Shown: positions 53,789-63,809, counted from the stretch's first letter. The stretch: 64,000 nt of DNA from Halosimplex aquaticum (GCF_028747785.1 NZ_CP118158.1:1054001-1118000), one strand, 5' to 3'. Numbers and translations are program-made. The notes: generated from the letters alone by a model not told the origin.

Positions 53789-53886
53789 GAAGTTCGGCCG
53801 ACCGCCGCTCCCGCGGGGCGTTTCGCGGGGCGGACGCGCGACCGACGCGGCAATTTATGCCGCTGGTGGACGAAGTGTCCGTCGTA

Positions 53887-54576
53887 ATGAGCGACCCACT
53901 CCAGCCGTGGATCGTCGACGAGTTGTTTCGCAGGGGTCGGTACCTCTATCCGACCGACGTCGTCGACGTGATCGAGCGCTTCCACGGGGTTGCGGGACCC
54001 GGCGTCCCGCGGACGGTCGTCAGGCGGTACGTCGCCGAGTTGCTGGGGCAGTTAGGGCCCAGAGCGCCGTACACCGTCGAGCGGTTCGAACGGATCCTCG
54101 ACGGTCGCATCACTGACCTCGACCTGTGGCTTCCGGACGCCCTCTACGAGGTGGAGGCCGGTCGGGTGAGCGTCTACCCCGCCCACTGGCACCGGTCGCT
54201 CGGCGGCGTCCGCGATCCCGTTCGGTACGTCGAAGTCATCGCCGCGGACCTGGCGACCGCCAGGGTCGCCACCCCGGACGCCCCGTCGCCGCCCGTCCCG
54301 AGACAGATCCTGATAGACGCCATGATGGTCCTGGGCGGTGCGAGTCGCCCCGCGGCGGGCGGAGTCCTCCAGACGGCCCGCCTCGACGGTCGGCTCGTCG
54401 TCGAACCGTTCCAGAACCCGGAAGCGGACGTCTGGGTCGCCGACGCGGGCAAGCGTCGGCCCGCGCCGACTGACTCGACCGCGACGGTCCGCTCGACGGG
54501 CCCGGTTGGTCCGGTCGAGCGAACGGGAGAACGCGACGTGTCGCGACCGGCGGAACGCGGCGTGGGTCGACCGTAG
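53887..54576 (+). CDS. Unrecognised protein with winged-helix-like N terminus
   Basis: About 229 residues from ATG 53887 (MSDPLQPWIVDELFRRGRYL). A TATA-like CAATTTATG overlaps an upstream ATG at 53857, so the later start is favoured. The first 110 residues (VVDVIERFHG, PRTVVRRYVAELLGQLG) are helical with a possible DNA-binding character. The second part (EVIAADLATARVATPDAPSP, LIDAMMVLGGASR) is mixed, and the last 40 residues are disordered and Thr/Arg/Pro-rich. No family recognised. Confidence 0.6.
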   Translation: MSDPLQPWIVDELFRRGRYLYPTDVVDVIERFHGVAGPGVPRTVVRRYVAELLGQLGPRAPYTVERFERILDGRITDLDLWLPDALYEVEAGRVSVYPAHWHRSLGGVRDPVRYVEVIAADLATARVATPDAPSPPVPRQILIDAMMVLGGASRPAAGGVLQTARLDGRLVVEPFQNPEADVWVADAGKRRPAPTDSTATVRSTGPVGPVERTGERDVSRPAERGVGRP

Positions 54577-54689
54577 CCGGCGGTCGGTCCGGCGGTTCGG
54601 GTAGGCGATACTGGCCGACCGGGGAGTAGACTGCCGGGGCCGGGGTGAGAACGGCTCGCCGCCGGACACGAGGTGAAGCAGGGACGGAT

Positions 54690-55565
54690 TCAGTGAAAGG
54701 TCGCGCCGTTGCCGATCCTCGTCTGGTAGACGCGCGAGTCGACGCCGACGTCCTCGAAGGCGTCGACCATGGCCGAGGCGATGGCTCGCTGGTCCGACTC
54801 GTAGCAGGCGGCGATGACGCTCGGGCCGGCGCCGCTGATGGTCACGCCGGTCGCGCCCGCGTCGAACGCCGCCTGCCTGACGTCATCGTAGCCGTCGATG
54901 AGCTTGGCGCGCGCCGGCGTGACGACGGCGTCTTCCATCCCGCGGCCGACGAGTTCCGGGTCCGAGCGGTGCATTCCCGTGGTCAGCGTCGCGGCGTTAC
55001 CGACGGTCTCGACGATGTCGCTGACGCGCGCGCCCTCGGGGACGACCTCGCGGGCGTCGCGGGTCGAGACGACGATGTCCGGCAGGCAGGTCACCAGCGG
55101 GATGTCGGCGTCGACCTTCGAGACGCCGTCCGGGGTCGCGATCGTGAACCCGCCGAGGATGGCCGGCGCCACGTTGTCGTCGTGGGCGTCGCCGGAGACG
55201 ACGGCCTCACCCTCGGCGGCGATGGGGACGAGCTCCTTCCGGGTGAGCCCGCGGTCGTAGAGGCGGTTGAGGGCGACGGCCGCGGCGGCCGCGCTCGCCG
55301 CGGACGAACCGAGTCCCGAGGCGGGGCGGACGCCCTTGTCGATCTCAATGTGCGCGGGGGCGTCGAGCGCCTCGGCGACCGCGCCGACGGTGTTCTCGTC
55401 GGGGTCTTCGGGGATGAACTGGCTGCCGGCGCCCGTCACGTCGATGGTGGTCTCCGCGGCTCGCTCCACTCTGACCACGTCGGCAGGCCTGTCCAGCGCC
55501 ACGCCGAACACGTCGAAGCCACTCCCGAGGTTCGCGCTCGTCGCCGGCGCCCGCACCGTCACCAT
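54690..55565 (-). CDS. thrB: Homoserine kinase
   Basis: A 291-residue GHMP kinase that phosphorylates homoserine in threonine synthesis. The start VTVRAPATSANLGSGFDVFG, the GHMP ATP-binding loop PASGLGSSAASAAAAAVALN (about 85-105) and the C-terminal GVTISGAGPSVIA are all present. ATG 55565 is fixed by family alignment; the frame upstream is antisense to the flavoprotein gene and not coding. Other thr genes are not nearby. Confidence 0.95.
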   Translation of the reverse strand: MVTVRAPATSANLGSGFDVFGVALDRPADVVRVERAAETTIDVTGAGSQFIPEDPDENTVGAVAEALDAPAHIEIDKGVRPASGLGSSAASAAAAAVALNRLYDRGLTRKELVPIAAEGEAVVSGDAHDDNVAPAILGGFTIATPDGVSKVDADIPLVTCLPDIVVSTRDAREVVPEGARVSDIVETVGNAATLTTGMHRSDPELVGRGMEDAVVTPARAKLIDGYDDVRQAAFDAGATGVTISGAGPSVIAACYESDQRAIASAMVDAFEDVGVDSRVYQTRIGNGATFH

Positions 55566-55754
55566 ATGCGACGCAATTCCCGGAGTGCGGGCAAAAAGGT
55601 AGCGGACTCCCGTACTGACGCGCGAATGACCGGACGAGGGCGTCCGAGTGGGACGACGATCGGCCGGCGCCGAGAGTACACGTCCGCCACGCGCTCGGTC
55701 GTCCGCGAGTGGGCGAGCGAAAGGGCTATTCCCGTCACGGCGGAACTGACGGGT

Positions 55755-57074
55755 ATGATCGGTGTCGTCGGCGGCGGTGTCGCCGGCCTCGCGGCCGCGT
55801 ATCGCCTCCAGCAGCGCGGCCGCGACGTGCAGGTCTACGAGGCGAGCGACCAGGTGGGCGGGCTGGCGGCGGTCTACGAGACCGCCGGCGACCCCATCGA
55901 GACGTTCTACCACCACCTCTCGGCCTCGGAGGGGACCATCGTCGAACTGATCGAGGAACTCGGCCTCGGCGAGGACCTGGAGTGGCGCTACAAGACCGAC
56001 TCCTACTACGTCGACGGGGTGGTCCACCCGATGGAGAAGGCGTGGGAGATCCTCGCCTACCCGCACCTGTCGATCTACGACAAGTTCCGCCTCGCCATGC
56101 TCGTCAAGGAGATCGACGTGCGCGGCGGCTGGCCGAAGTTCGACACCTACGACGACATCACCGACTTCGAGGACGTGCCCATCAAGGAGTTCCTGCTGGA
56201 GCACACGACCAGGCACGTCTACGAGTCGTTCTGGGAGCCGCTGCTCGACGCGAAGTTCGGGTCGCGCAAGGAGGACGTCTCGGCGGCCTGGCTACTCGGG
56301 CGAGTGAAGTTCCGCGGCGAGCGCGACCCGATCCGCGGCGAGCAACTGGGCTATCTCGACGGCGGGTTCGGCCGCCTCCTCGACGAACTGCTGGCCGCCG
56401 TCGGCCGCGATACGGTCACCACGGGCGCGCGCGTGACGGAACTGACCGAATCGGATGGCGCCGTCGAGTCGCTGACCGTCGAGCGCGACGGCGAGCGGGA
56501 GACGCACGAGGTCGACGGCGTCGTCGTCGCGGCCATGCCGAACGTCCTCGAAGACCTGACGGGCTACCCCTGCGAGATCGACTTCCAGGGCACGGTGTGT
56601 TCGGTCTGGAGCATGGAGGAGTCGCTGTCGGACACCTACTGGCTGAACATCAAGGACGAGGCGCCGTTCGGCGTCTTCATCGAGCACACGAACTTCGTCC
56701 CGCCCGAGCGCTACGGCGGCGAACACCTCTACTACACGGCGAGTTACATCCAGAGCCCCGAGGAGGACCTCTGGCAGATGTCCGACGCGGAGGTCGAGTC
56801 CCACTGGGAAGCCGGGATCGAGGATCTGTTCCCGCACTTCGACCCCGACAGCGTCAACTGGGTGAAGACGGCGCGCAACCCGCGGACGGCGCCCATCTAC
56901 GAGCGCGGCTACCTCGACATGGTAGTGCCCTACGACCTGGGCGAGGAGGTTGCCGAGGGCGTCTACTACGCGGGGATGGCCTCCCGGGCGCAGTATCCCG
57001 AGCGCTCGCTCAACGGCGGCATTGAGGCCGGTTACGCCTGCGCGGACCTGATCACGAACGGGTCTGTCCGGTAA
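55755..57074 (+). CDS. FAD-dependent amine-oxidase-type oxidoreductase
   Basis: A 439-residue flavoprotein. The dinucleotide-binding GVVGGGVAGLAAAYRL with acidic VYEASDQVGGLAA is at the N terminus, and the C-terminal FAD motif GVYYAGMASRAQYPERSLNG is at the end. Internal YHHLSASE and HPMEKAWEIL resemble protoporphyrinogen oxidase/UDP-galactopyranose-mutase-like enzymes used in polysaccharide or isoprenoid pathways. The substrate is not evident. ATG 55755 is at the fold start; a much longer open frame upstream is antisense to thrB. Confidence 0.88.
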   Translation: MIGVVGGGVAGLAAAYRLQQRGRDVQVYEASDQVGGLAAVYETAGDPIETFYHHLSASEGTIVELIEELGLGEDLEWRYKTDSYYVDGVVHPMEKAWEILAYPHLSIYDKFRLAMLVKEIDVRGGWPKFDTYDDITDFEDVPIKEFLLEHTTRHVYESFWEPLLDAKFGSRKEDVSAAWLLGRVKFRGERDPIRGEQLGYLDGGFGRLLDELLAAVGRDTVTTGARVTELTESDGAVESLTVERDGERETHEVDGVVVAAMPNVLEDLTGYPCEIDFQGTVCSVWSMEESLSDTYWLNIKDEAPFGVFIEHTNFVPPERYGGEHLYYTASYIQSPEEDLWQMSDAEVESHWEAGIEDLFPHFDPDSVNWVKTARNPRTAPIYERGYLDMVVPYDLGEEVAEGVYYAGMASRAQYPERSLNGGIEAGYACADLITNGSVR

Positions 57075-57110
57075 CCACCGGAAATTCGGTGCGGTGACTA
57101 CGGGGCCGCG

Positions 57111-58304
57111 TTACCGATCGGGCCGTGAGACACCGGCGGCCCACAGTTTCGGACTCCCTCCTCGGTCCATGGAGTCGACCTGCCCGGCGACGAACAGTTG
57201 TTCCTCGGTGGCCGTCACGACCTGCATGTCCTCGTACTCGAACGTCCGGTCCCAGTCCCGTCGCCCGAGCTGATCGGTCCCGAACAGCCGCGTACGGGTC
57301 GCCACGGCGAAGCCCTCGTCGAGGGGGACGAAGTCGGTCGGGGCGAGGCCCTCGAACGCGCGTCGCCAGACGGGGAACCCCCGGTCGTCGACGACGGACA
57401 GGACCACCTCCTGTCTGTCGTAGTCGAAAATCTCCCCGAGGATGGCCGCGCCGCCGGACCGGGGGAAGACACGGAGCGCCCCCTCGGCGTACCCCGCGAG
57501 GGTCCGGCGCCACTGCTCGCCGCCGTACTCGTCGGTCGCGAGGAGCGTGGGAACGGTCCCCTCGACCGAGGACGGTCTCGATTCGCCGACGAGGAGGTAG
57601 CCGCCGTCGTGCCGAGCGGTGATGTCGGAGACTCTGAAATCGTCCAAGTGGTAGGTGTGAAACCACTCCCGGTCGCCGTCGGCATCGGTCCCGAGGGCCC
57701 ACGCGACCCGGTCCTCGTCCTCGCCCATGCCGCCGCCGAGGACGACGCCGCCGTCCGGTCGCCGACCGATCGCAGTCGAGTTGGCTTCGAGTGCGTCGCC
57801 TAGCTTCACGTACCTGTCCCATCGGCGCTCGCCGTCGGGCCCGAGCGACAGGATCCACGGCCGACTCTCGTCGCTCGCGTGGGTGACGGCGACGTACCCG
57901 TCGTCTACGCGGACGAACCACCCGTCGTACCACTCGGGCGCGTCGAGGCGAGCGTCCACTTCCGTAGTCCCGTCGTGCAGGAACTGGACCACTCGAAGTC
58001 CGTAGTCCGTCTCGCGGGGGCTGACGAGGAGGGCGGCGCCCTCGCCGTGTGCGGGCACCGCACCCACCGGCGTGTCGTCTTGCGTCCCGAACGTCTCCGT
58101 CCAGACCGCGTCGGACTGCGAGGGCGTTCGCGGCGCGATGGTGGCGGTGCTCCGACCGGCGGACCCGGCGCGACCCGACCCGCGTCTCCCGGTAGTGTTC
58201 GCGTCGCCCGTCGACCCCGAGCGAGCGACGGCGCCGAGGACCCCCACGCCCGCGACGCCGCCGAGCGAGGCGAGGAACCGTCTGCGAGACTGTTCGGAGG
58301 GCAT
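57111..58304 (-). CDS. Tat-exported beta-propeller-like protein
   Basis: A 397-residue protein with a twin-arginine signal (SRRRFLASLGGVAGVGVLGA, about 5-25), a Ser/Thr/Gly-rich spacer, and about seven blade-like repeats from residue 65 on, each with a GG or GD turn (PDGGVVLGGGMGEDEDRVAW, GGYLLVGESR, EGFAVATRTR, EEQLFVAGQV). This fits a secreted PQQ/WD-like propeller of unknown role. It is divergent from the next surface protein, with 76 bases between. Confidence 0.8.
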   Translation of the reverse strand: MPSEQSRRRFLASLGGVAGVGVLGAVARSGSTGDANTTGRRGSGRAGSAGRSTATIAPRTPSQSDAVWTETFGTQDDTPVGAVPAHGEGAALLVSPRETDYGLRVVQFLHDGTTEVDARLDAPEWYDGWFVRVDDGYVAVTHASDESRPWILSLGPDGERRWDRYVKLGDALEANSTAIGRRPDGGVVLGGGMGEDEDRVAWALGTDADGDREWFHTYHLDDFRVSDITARHDGGYLLVGESRPSSVEGTVPTLLATDEYGGEQWRRTLAGYAEGALRVFPRSGGAAILGEIFDYDRQEVVLSVVDDRGFPVWRRAFEGLAPTDFVPLDEGFAVATRTRLFGTDQLGRRDWDRTFEYEDMQVVTATEEQLFVAGQVDSMDRGGSPKLWAAGVSRPDR

Positions 58305-58380
58305 CGTCGGCGAGTCGCCGGCCGCGGACAAAACCGTTCCGACAGAAGACATTTATCTCGGCCGGCCGGGCGGGCGATCG

Positions 58381-60066
58381 ATGCCCTCCACTCAGGCGAC
58401 CGGGTTCTCGATAGCCGCGATCACCGTCGTGGTCGTGATGCTCACCGCTGCCGTTCCACCCGGCGTGGCCGCGGCACCGGAACTCGACCCGCCGACCGGG
58501 GCGACGGCCGAGCGGACGGCGGTCGAGAGCGACGGGCTGAATCTCACATTCCGGACCGGAGCGCGCGTCGCGTTCGGCGACCTGGACTCGACGGCCGCCG
58601 TCCGCCGACAGATCGCGGCCGGGCGCCTCCCCGAGGTAGCGAACTTCACGGTCGGCGACCCGTTCGTCGTCGAGATCACGCACGCCGGTCTCGCCGCCGA
58701 ACTCGGCGACGGGAACGCCACCACGGCGTTGCTGGACCGGTTCGGGACATCCGCAGCGAACCTGACGTTCGAAGGGAAGACCGGTCCTCAGCGGGCCTCC
58801 AAATGGATCGACCCGTTCCCGAACGGGACGCGTGCGTTCGTCGACGCGGCCAACGACACGACGTACGTCGTCGTCGACACGGACCGCGTGACGGTCACCT
58901 ACTCGGACTCGCCGGGCCCGGGGGTCGACCGGAACGTCTCGCAACCGATCGTGGAGCACCCGCCGGATCTGGAACAGTACGACCACGTCCGCGCCCACGT
59001 GACCCTGACCGGCGGGTCGAACCTGACGGCGGACGACGAGCGCGTCGTCGCGACGCGGGACTTCGTCGTCCGGATCCGGACCGCCGAGATCCGGTACGAC
59101 GACGAACAGCGCGAGCGGGTCTACCTCGACTCGGCGCCGAACCAGACGCTGAGAGGGGTGACGAACGTCCGGCCCGGGCTGAACGTCACCGTCCGTCTCC
59201 GGTCCGACTTCACCGCGTCGGACTCGGACGAGTGGGTCGCCCGCCGGACGACGGCCACCGTCGCGGAGGGCGGGACGTTCTCGGCGGCGTTCGACCTGAG
59301 CGATGTCTCGAACGGCACCGTAGTAGACGCGACCGTCCGCCTCGACGATCGAAACATCCTGGACCGTGAGGGCTACGATCCGCCGGAGTCGGCGACCGTC
59401 GTCGTAACGGCTCCGACCGGGAGTATCGAACTTCGGGGGACCGAACGGAACGCCTCCGGGAGCTACGACGCCGTCACAGTCGACGCCACGCTCTCGCGCG
59501 GCGGCTTCGTCGTCCTCCACCGAGGGAGCGCCACCGGTCCGATCGCGGGCGTCTCCGGGAATCTCTCGCCCGGCAGGCACGAGGAGGTTCCGGTGTACGT
59601 CGGCTACGCCACGGAAAGCTCCGACGCGCTCGTCGCCGTCGTCCACCGCGACGGGAACCAGAACCGCTGGTTCGATAACGCGACTGTCGACCGACCGTAC
59701 GGAACGACCGGTGACGCCGCGGCCGAGACCGGCTTCGCACCGCCATCGCCGGGGTCACCGAGACAGCCGACGCAGACGAACACGCCGACGCCGGCGGAAA
59801 CGGAGGTGTCCACGGCAGTGACGGCGACCGATACTGCCGGCGGAGCGACCGAATCGGCGACAGTCGACGAAACCAGCGCGGCGACCGACGACTCGGCGGT
59901 CACCGAGACCGACGGTTCGACGGCAGCGACGACCGCACGCGTCGAACAGGCCACGTCACGGGAGACGACCACGACCACGGCCGGGACTGGTCCCAGGTTC
60001 ACAGCCCTCACGATGCTACTCGCGGGTGCATTCCTGACGCTGTTCGGCTTCGCTCGCAGGCAGTAA
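58381..60066 (+). CDS. Secreted surface glycoprotein with DUF7282-like domain and C-terminal anchor
   Basis: A 561-residue exported protein. A signal peptide (about 1-32, AVPPGVAAA) is followed by a long beta-rich region with more than ten N-glycosylation sequons (NLT, NFT, NAT, NGT, NDT, NVS). A domain near 370-440 (GFVVLHRGSATGPIAGVSGN, VPVYVGYAT, VAVVHRDGNQNRWFDNATVD) resembles DUF7282. A Thr/Ser/Glu-rich stalk (about 455-535) precedes a C-terminal membrane helix (FTALTMLLAGAFLTLFGF) and RRQ. The tail is PGF-CTERM-like but without a clear PGF. TATA-like CATTTATC lies about 30 bases upstream. Confidence 0.8.
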   Translation: MPSTQATGFSIAAITVVVVMLTAAVPPGVAAAPELDPPTGATAERTAVESDGLNLTFRTGARVAFGDLDSTAAVRRQIAAGRLPEVANFTVGDPFVVEITHAGLAAELGDGNATTALLDRFGTSAANLTFEGKTGPQRASKWIDPFPNGTRAFVDAANDTTYVVVDTDRVTVTYSDSPGPGVDRNVSQPIVEHPPDLEQYDHVRAHVTLTGGSNLTADDERVVATRDFVVRIRTAEIRYDDEQRERVYLDSAPNQTLRGVTNVRPGLNVTVRLRSDFTASDSDEWVARRTTATVAEGGTFSAAFDLSDVSNGTVVDATVRLDDRNILDREGYDPPESATVVVTAPTGSIELRGTERNASGSYDAVTVDATLSRGGFVVLHRGSATGPIAGVSGNLSPGRHEEVPVYVGYATESSDALVAVVHRDGNQNRWFDNATVDRPYGTTGDAAAETGFAPPSPGSPRQPTQTNTPTPAETEVSTAVTATDTAGGATESATVDETSAATDDSAVTETDGSTAATTARVEQATSRETTTTTAGTGPRFTALTMLLAGAFLTLFGFARRQ

Positions 60067-60085
60067 CTCAGTCGCGCCGGTACCG

Positions 60086-60679
60086 CTACGTCTCGGCGTC
60101 GTCGCCGTCGACACCCGGCGCCTCCTCGGCGGACACGTCCTCGGGTTCTTCCTGGCCGCCGACGACGAGGTCGCCGTCGTCGGTCTCGACGTACACGTCG
60201 TCGGCGAACCCGCCCTCGGCGTGGGGGTGTTCGGGGTCCTCCAGCTTCTCCGGCGTCGAGGGGGCTTCGGCGACGCCGTCGGCGGGGCGGAACTCGCCGA
60301 GCGGGTCGTCGATGGTGATGCCGTGACGTTCGAAGAAGTCGGCGTAGCGGTCGTAGTGGGCCTCCAGTTCGTCGCCGGGGAACTCCATCATCTCCGTCCA
60401 GCCGTGGTTGTAGAAGTCGAAGTTGGCCTGGACGTGAGTGATCTCCCGGGCTTCTGCCTCTGGGTACCCCTCCTCCAGTGCGGCCACGTAGGCGTCCATC
60501 GTCGCGCCGAAGAAGTCGTCGAGGTGCTCGCGCCGTTCGTCGCGGTGACCCTCCTCGGCCTTCCCGGCGAAGATGTCCGTGTGCATCCCGACCAGTCGGT
60601 CGGTGACCTTCTCGCCGACGACCGGGAGCGTCAGCGCTTGCTTCGCCGCGAAGTGTCGGGCGTTCTGGCGGAGTTTCAT
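60086..60679 (-). CDS. Conserved haloarchaeal protein, probably DUF6149
   Basis: A 197-residue protein beginning MKLRQNARHFAAKQALTLPV. The core (about 30-125) is helical (HLDDFFGATMDAYVAALEEG, ITHVQANFDFYNHGWTEMM), and the last 60 residues are acidic, proline-containing and probably flexible (PEHPHAEGGFADDVYVETDD). I recall this as the haloarchaeal DUF6149 family, with moderate confidence. Function unknown. Confidence 0.72.
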   Translation of the reverse strand: MKLRQNARHFAAKQALTLPVVGEKVTDRLVGMHTDIFAGKAEEGHRDERREHLDDFFGATMDAYVAALEEGYPEAEAREITHVQANFDFYNHGWTEMMEFPGDELEAHYDRYADFFERHGITIDDPLGEFRPADGVAEAPSTPEKLEDPEHPHAEGGFADDVYVETDDGDLVVGGQEEPEDVSAEEAPGVDGDDAET

Positions 60680-60876
60680 CTCGTCGGAGCGGTTAGGACC
60701 CGACGTTCTTGAACGTCCCGCTCGCGGGGGGTCGGGCCGCTCCGTGTTTACTCCCGGGTGTAAATCGCGTTTCGGATGCCGGAACGATCAGAATTTCCGT
60801 TCAGGGCGTGCGTTTGACAACCAACCGCACGGAGAGATAGCAACCCACATTAACCACGGTTACGAAGATGCCGGGC

Positions 60877-62157
60877 ATGAGCGCATCCCACGTCATCATC
60901 GGTGATGGCATCGCGGGGAGTTCGGCAGCGGAGACGATTCGGGAGGAGGACCCTGACGCGGACATCACCGTGATCACCGATGAGGGGGAGGCACTGTACA
61001 ATCGGATTCTGATCAAGGAGTTCGCCAAGGGGAAGCTCCCCGAGGCGCCCATCTCTATCCACGAACCGGAGTGGTACGACGAGCGGGATATCGACCTCCA
61101 GCTCAACACGTACGTCACGACCATCGACACCGAGGCCAACGAGGTACACACCCACGAGGGCACCGACTACGACTACGACAAGCTCCTCGTCGCGACGGGC
61201 GGTACGCCCGCCAGCCTCGCGAGTTTCGGCATCGAGAACGCCGACGCCGACGGCATCGACCACTTCTGGACGTTTCAGGACGCCCGCTCGATCAAGGAGA
61301 ACGTCGAGAACGCCGACCAGGGCATCATCGTCGGCGCGGGCCTGCTCGGCATCGACCTCGCGGCGATCTGCGGCGCGCAGGGTCTGGAAGCCAACTACCT
61401 GATGCGCGGTGAGTGCTGGTGGCGCTACGCGCTCGACGAGGAGGGCGCGGAGATCCTCCACGACGCGATGCGCGAACGCGGCGTCACCCCGGTGTTCGAG
61501 TCCGGCGTCGACCGCTTCGAGACCGACGAGACGGGGCAGGTCGAGGCGGCCATCGACCCCAACGGCGAGCGCTTCGAGGGCGACTGGGCCGGCGTCGCCA
61601 TCGGGCTGAGCTTCAACACGGAGTTCCTGCAGGACACGCCCGTCGAGACGAACGACAACGGCATCGTCACCGACGAGTACATGCGGACCAACGTCGACGA
61701 CATCTACGCCGCGGGCGACATCACCTGGTTCTACGACACCATCCTCGACGACATGGGCGAGAACGGGTCGTGGGGCTCCGCGAAGGAACAGGGCTCTATC
61801 GCCGGCCAGAACATGGTCGAGGACCTCCGCGATGGCGGCAGGACCGACGACCCCGAGGAGTTCCGCTGGGTCTCCTCGTACTCGATCACCCACTTCGACT
61901 TCCCGTTCCTCTCCTTCGGCCACCCGACCATCGGCGACGACGAGGCCAGCCAGAAGTACAGCGACACCGAGTGGCGCCGCCTCGCGTTCAAGGACGGCAA
62001 GATCATCGGCGGCGTCCTGATCGGCGACCTCTCCCAGCAGTCCAAGTACAAGAAGCTCATCCGCGAGGAGCGCGAGGTCGCCCAGCACAAGGACCTCCTC
62101 ATGGAGGAGGACGTCGACATGGACAAACTCGAAGAAGCGGCGCCCAAAGCCGAGTAA
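60877..62157 (+). CDS. FAD/NAD(P)-dependent oxidoreductase
   Basis: About 426 residues, nitrite-reductase/rubredoxin-reductase-like. FAD-binding SHVIIGDGIAGSSAAETIRE is at the N terminus, followed by ALYNRILIKEFAKGKL and DKLLVATGGTPASL. The NAD(P)-binding fold GIIVGAGLLGIDLAAICGAQ is near residue 150, and the C-terminal FAD motif is YAAGDITWFYD. The final 70 residues include GHPTIGDDEASQKY and a charged end. ATG 60868 would add three residues; 60877 better fits a promoter at about 60848 (ACATTAACC). Electron partner unknown. Confidence 0.88.
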   Translation: MSASHVIIGDGIAGSSAAETIREEDPDADITVITDEGEALYNRILIKEFAKGKLPEAPISIHEPEWYDERDIDLQLNTYVTTIDTEANEVHTHEGTDYDYDKLLVATGGTPASLASFGIENADADGIDHFWTFQDARSIKENVENADQGIIVGAGLLGIDLAAICGAQGLEANYLMRGECWWRYALDEEGAEILHDAMRERGVTPVFESGVDRFETDETGQVEAAIDPNGERFEGDWAGVAIGLSFNTEFLQDTPVETNDNGIVTDEYMRTNVDDIYAAGDITWFYDTILDDMGENGSWGSAKEQGSIAGQNMVEDLRDGGRTDDPEEFRWVSSYSITHFDFPFLSFGHPTIGDDEASQKYSDTEWRRLAFKDGKIIGGVLIGDLSQQSKYKKLIREEREVAQHKDLLMEEDVDMDKLEEAAPKAE

Positions 62158-62353
62158 CGTCGCGGGTCGACCCGCTCGCCGCTCCCGTCCGCGCTCGTTT
62201 CCGTTCTTCCCGCTCGTTTCCGCACGTTTCCGCTCGATTTCCGTCCTTCCGGCCGAACCGCTATCGCGTTCCGACCGCGTCGCTCCCGGAGAGTCGTCAG
62301 ACAGGCTGAATGATATAGATCCCTTTAAGTAAGAGAGCCTACCAATCCGGCTC
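62158..62353. promoter_or_regulatory. Pyrimidine-rich spacer and promoter
   Basis: 62195-62250 contains a cluster of near-repeats of CGCTCGTTTCCG on the plus strand with T-runs, a possible terminator for the oxidoreductase. CCTTTAAGTAA (62320-62330) is a TATA box about 27 bases before the next ATG. Confidence 0.4.
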
Positions 62354-63178
62354 ATGTCAGTGTCGGTGGGTGACACGTTGGAGGACGCGGTGCAACGACT
62401 GATGACCGTCCCGGGGCTCCTGGTGCTGGTCCTGTTCCTCGGATTCAGGCTCACCAACCCGGTGATCTACGAGACGTTCTTCGCGCGCGGGATCGAATTC
62501 GCCCTGAGGGAAGCGGGGGGATACTCCATCAGGGAACTGGAACTGGAACTGATCGAGCGCGGGTACGACTTCCTACTTCCGCTCGTCGACGCGGTCGACA
62601 AGGCGGGAATGGACGTGTCCTTCCCGGTCGCCATCGCGCTGGTCTCGACGCTCCCTTTCATCGCGGAGCTCCTGCACGTCGTCGGGGTGCGGGCACTGGC
62701 GGCGCGAGACCCGAATAGCGTCCCTGTGGACGAGATCACGTCGGGTCTGCCTGGTGCATACGTGAAGTCGCTGGTCGCGAACTTCATCGCGCTGGTGTTG
62801 ATCGTCCTCGGGACGCTGTTCTTCCTGGTCCCGGGTATCGCGCTGGCGGTCCTGTTTTTCTTCGTCCGCCACCGGATCGCGCTGGCCGGCGACGGGGTCT
62901 TCGAGGCTATCTCCCAGAGCTACGCGCTGGTGAAAGAGAACGCCACCCAGATGATCGTCCTCGGGATCGTCTTCTGGCTGTCGTGGGGCGTCGCGTGGTT
63001 CGTCGCCGGGCTGATCCCGCTCGGCGACCTCAGCGGGCCGTTCCGTCGGGCGGTCGAGACGGGCGTCATCGTCTTCGGCATCTCGATGCTGACGAGCGCG
63101 TACCTGCAGGCGGTCGGCGGCGTCGCAGGACAGGCGAGCGCCGCGCCGGCCGGCCAGAGCGACCGCCTCGGGGCCTGA
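62354..63178 (+). CDS. Multi-pass membrane protein, DUF7847-like
   Basis: A 274-residue protein with hydrophobic segments near 18-36, 86-105, 138-178 (two), 196-220 and 232-255. The pattern VKSLVANFIALVLIVLGTLF...VPGIALAVLFFFVRHRIALA then DGVFEAISQSYALVKENATQ resembles the membrane-domain family (DUF7847, glycerophosphodiester-phosphodiesterase membrane-domain-like) in which xxALxxSYxLVKxN is typical. No enzymatic domain is present. It has its own leaderless promoter. Confidence 0.78.
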   Translation: MSVSVGDTLEDAVQRLMTVPGLLVLVLFLGFRLTNPVIYETFFARGIEFALREAGGYSIRELELELIERGYDFLLPLVDAVDKAGMDVSFPVAIALVSTLPFIAELLHVVGVRALAARDPNSVPVDEITSGLPGAYVKSLVANFIALVLIVLGTLFFLVPGIALAVLFFFVRHRIALAGDGVFEAISQSYALVKENATQMIVLGIVFWLSWGVAWFVAGLIPLGDLSGPFRRAVETGVIVFGISMLTSAYLQAVGGVAGQASAAPAGQSDRLGA

Positions 63179-63216
63179 TCGAAGCCGTTTTCCACCCTGC
63201 TGTCCGTCTGTCGAGT

Positions 63217-63633
63217 ATGGACAGCGGCGGCAGCAGCGACATGACGCTCGCGTTCGACCTGGACGCGCTGAAGGAACTGGCATATCCCGACCGAGTGTTC
63301 CAGGACGCGCGCCAGTGGAGCGAGTACGTCGGCGTCGTCTCCGAACAGCCGACCTACGTCGTGACGAACTTCACGCGCAAACACCGGATCCGCCAGGACT
63401 TCTTCTCGGGGCCCCGCTCGCGCGCCGAGAGCCTCGAGAACGTCAAACGCCAGTTCGGCACCGAGCGCCACGTCTTCGTCGGCACCGGCGACGAGGACGC
63501 CGACCTGGCCGAGGAGGTCGACTGGGAGTACCTCGCCGTCGAGGACGCCGCCGAGGCGGCCGACTGGGAACTGGGCGAACCCGAGGTCCCCGAGGACGCG
63601 GCCGGCGACGACGAGCGCGACGACTGGCCCTGA
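63217..63633 (+). CDS. Small conserved-looking acidic protein, function unknown
   Basis: A 138-residue acidic protein (MTLAFDLDALKELAYPDRVF, VVSEQPTYVVTNFTRKHRIR, DFFSGPRSRAESLENVKRQF). The first 80 residues look like a compact alpha/beta domain that I recall only as an unnamed haloarchaeal family; the last 45 are acidic and disordered (EDAAGDDERDDWP). The start is ATG 63217, 38 bases after the preceding stop; an in-frame ATG at 63241 is an alternative. Confidence 0.7.
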   Translation: MDSGGSSDMTLAFDLDALKELAYPDRVFQDARQWSEYVGVVSEQPTYVVTNFTRKHRIRQDFFSGPRSRAESLENVKRQFGTERHVFVGTGDEDADLAEEVDWEYLAVEDAAEAADWELGEPEVPEDAAGDDERDDWP

Positions 63634-63809
63634 ACCGGCGTTCCGGCGCGGGCGAGCGCCGTGCCCGCGCGGTGAGAGGCGGCGGCGATTCGCCTGCTCG
63701 AATTCCGTTCGTCCGCGTTTTCCGTTGATTCTGGGTGATCGTCGACGCTTGCTGTTGCTTGGAGTGGACTTTCTAACTGACATTCCCATCGGCCGAACGG
63801 AACGGCACA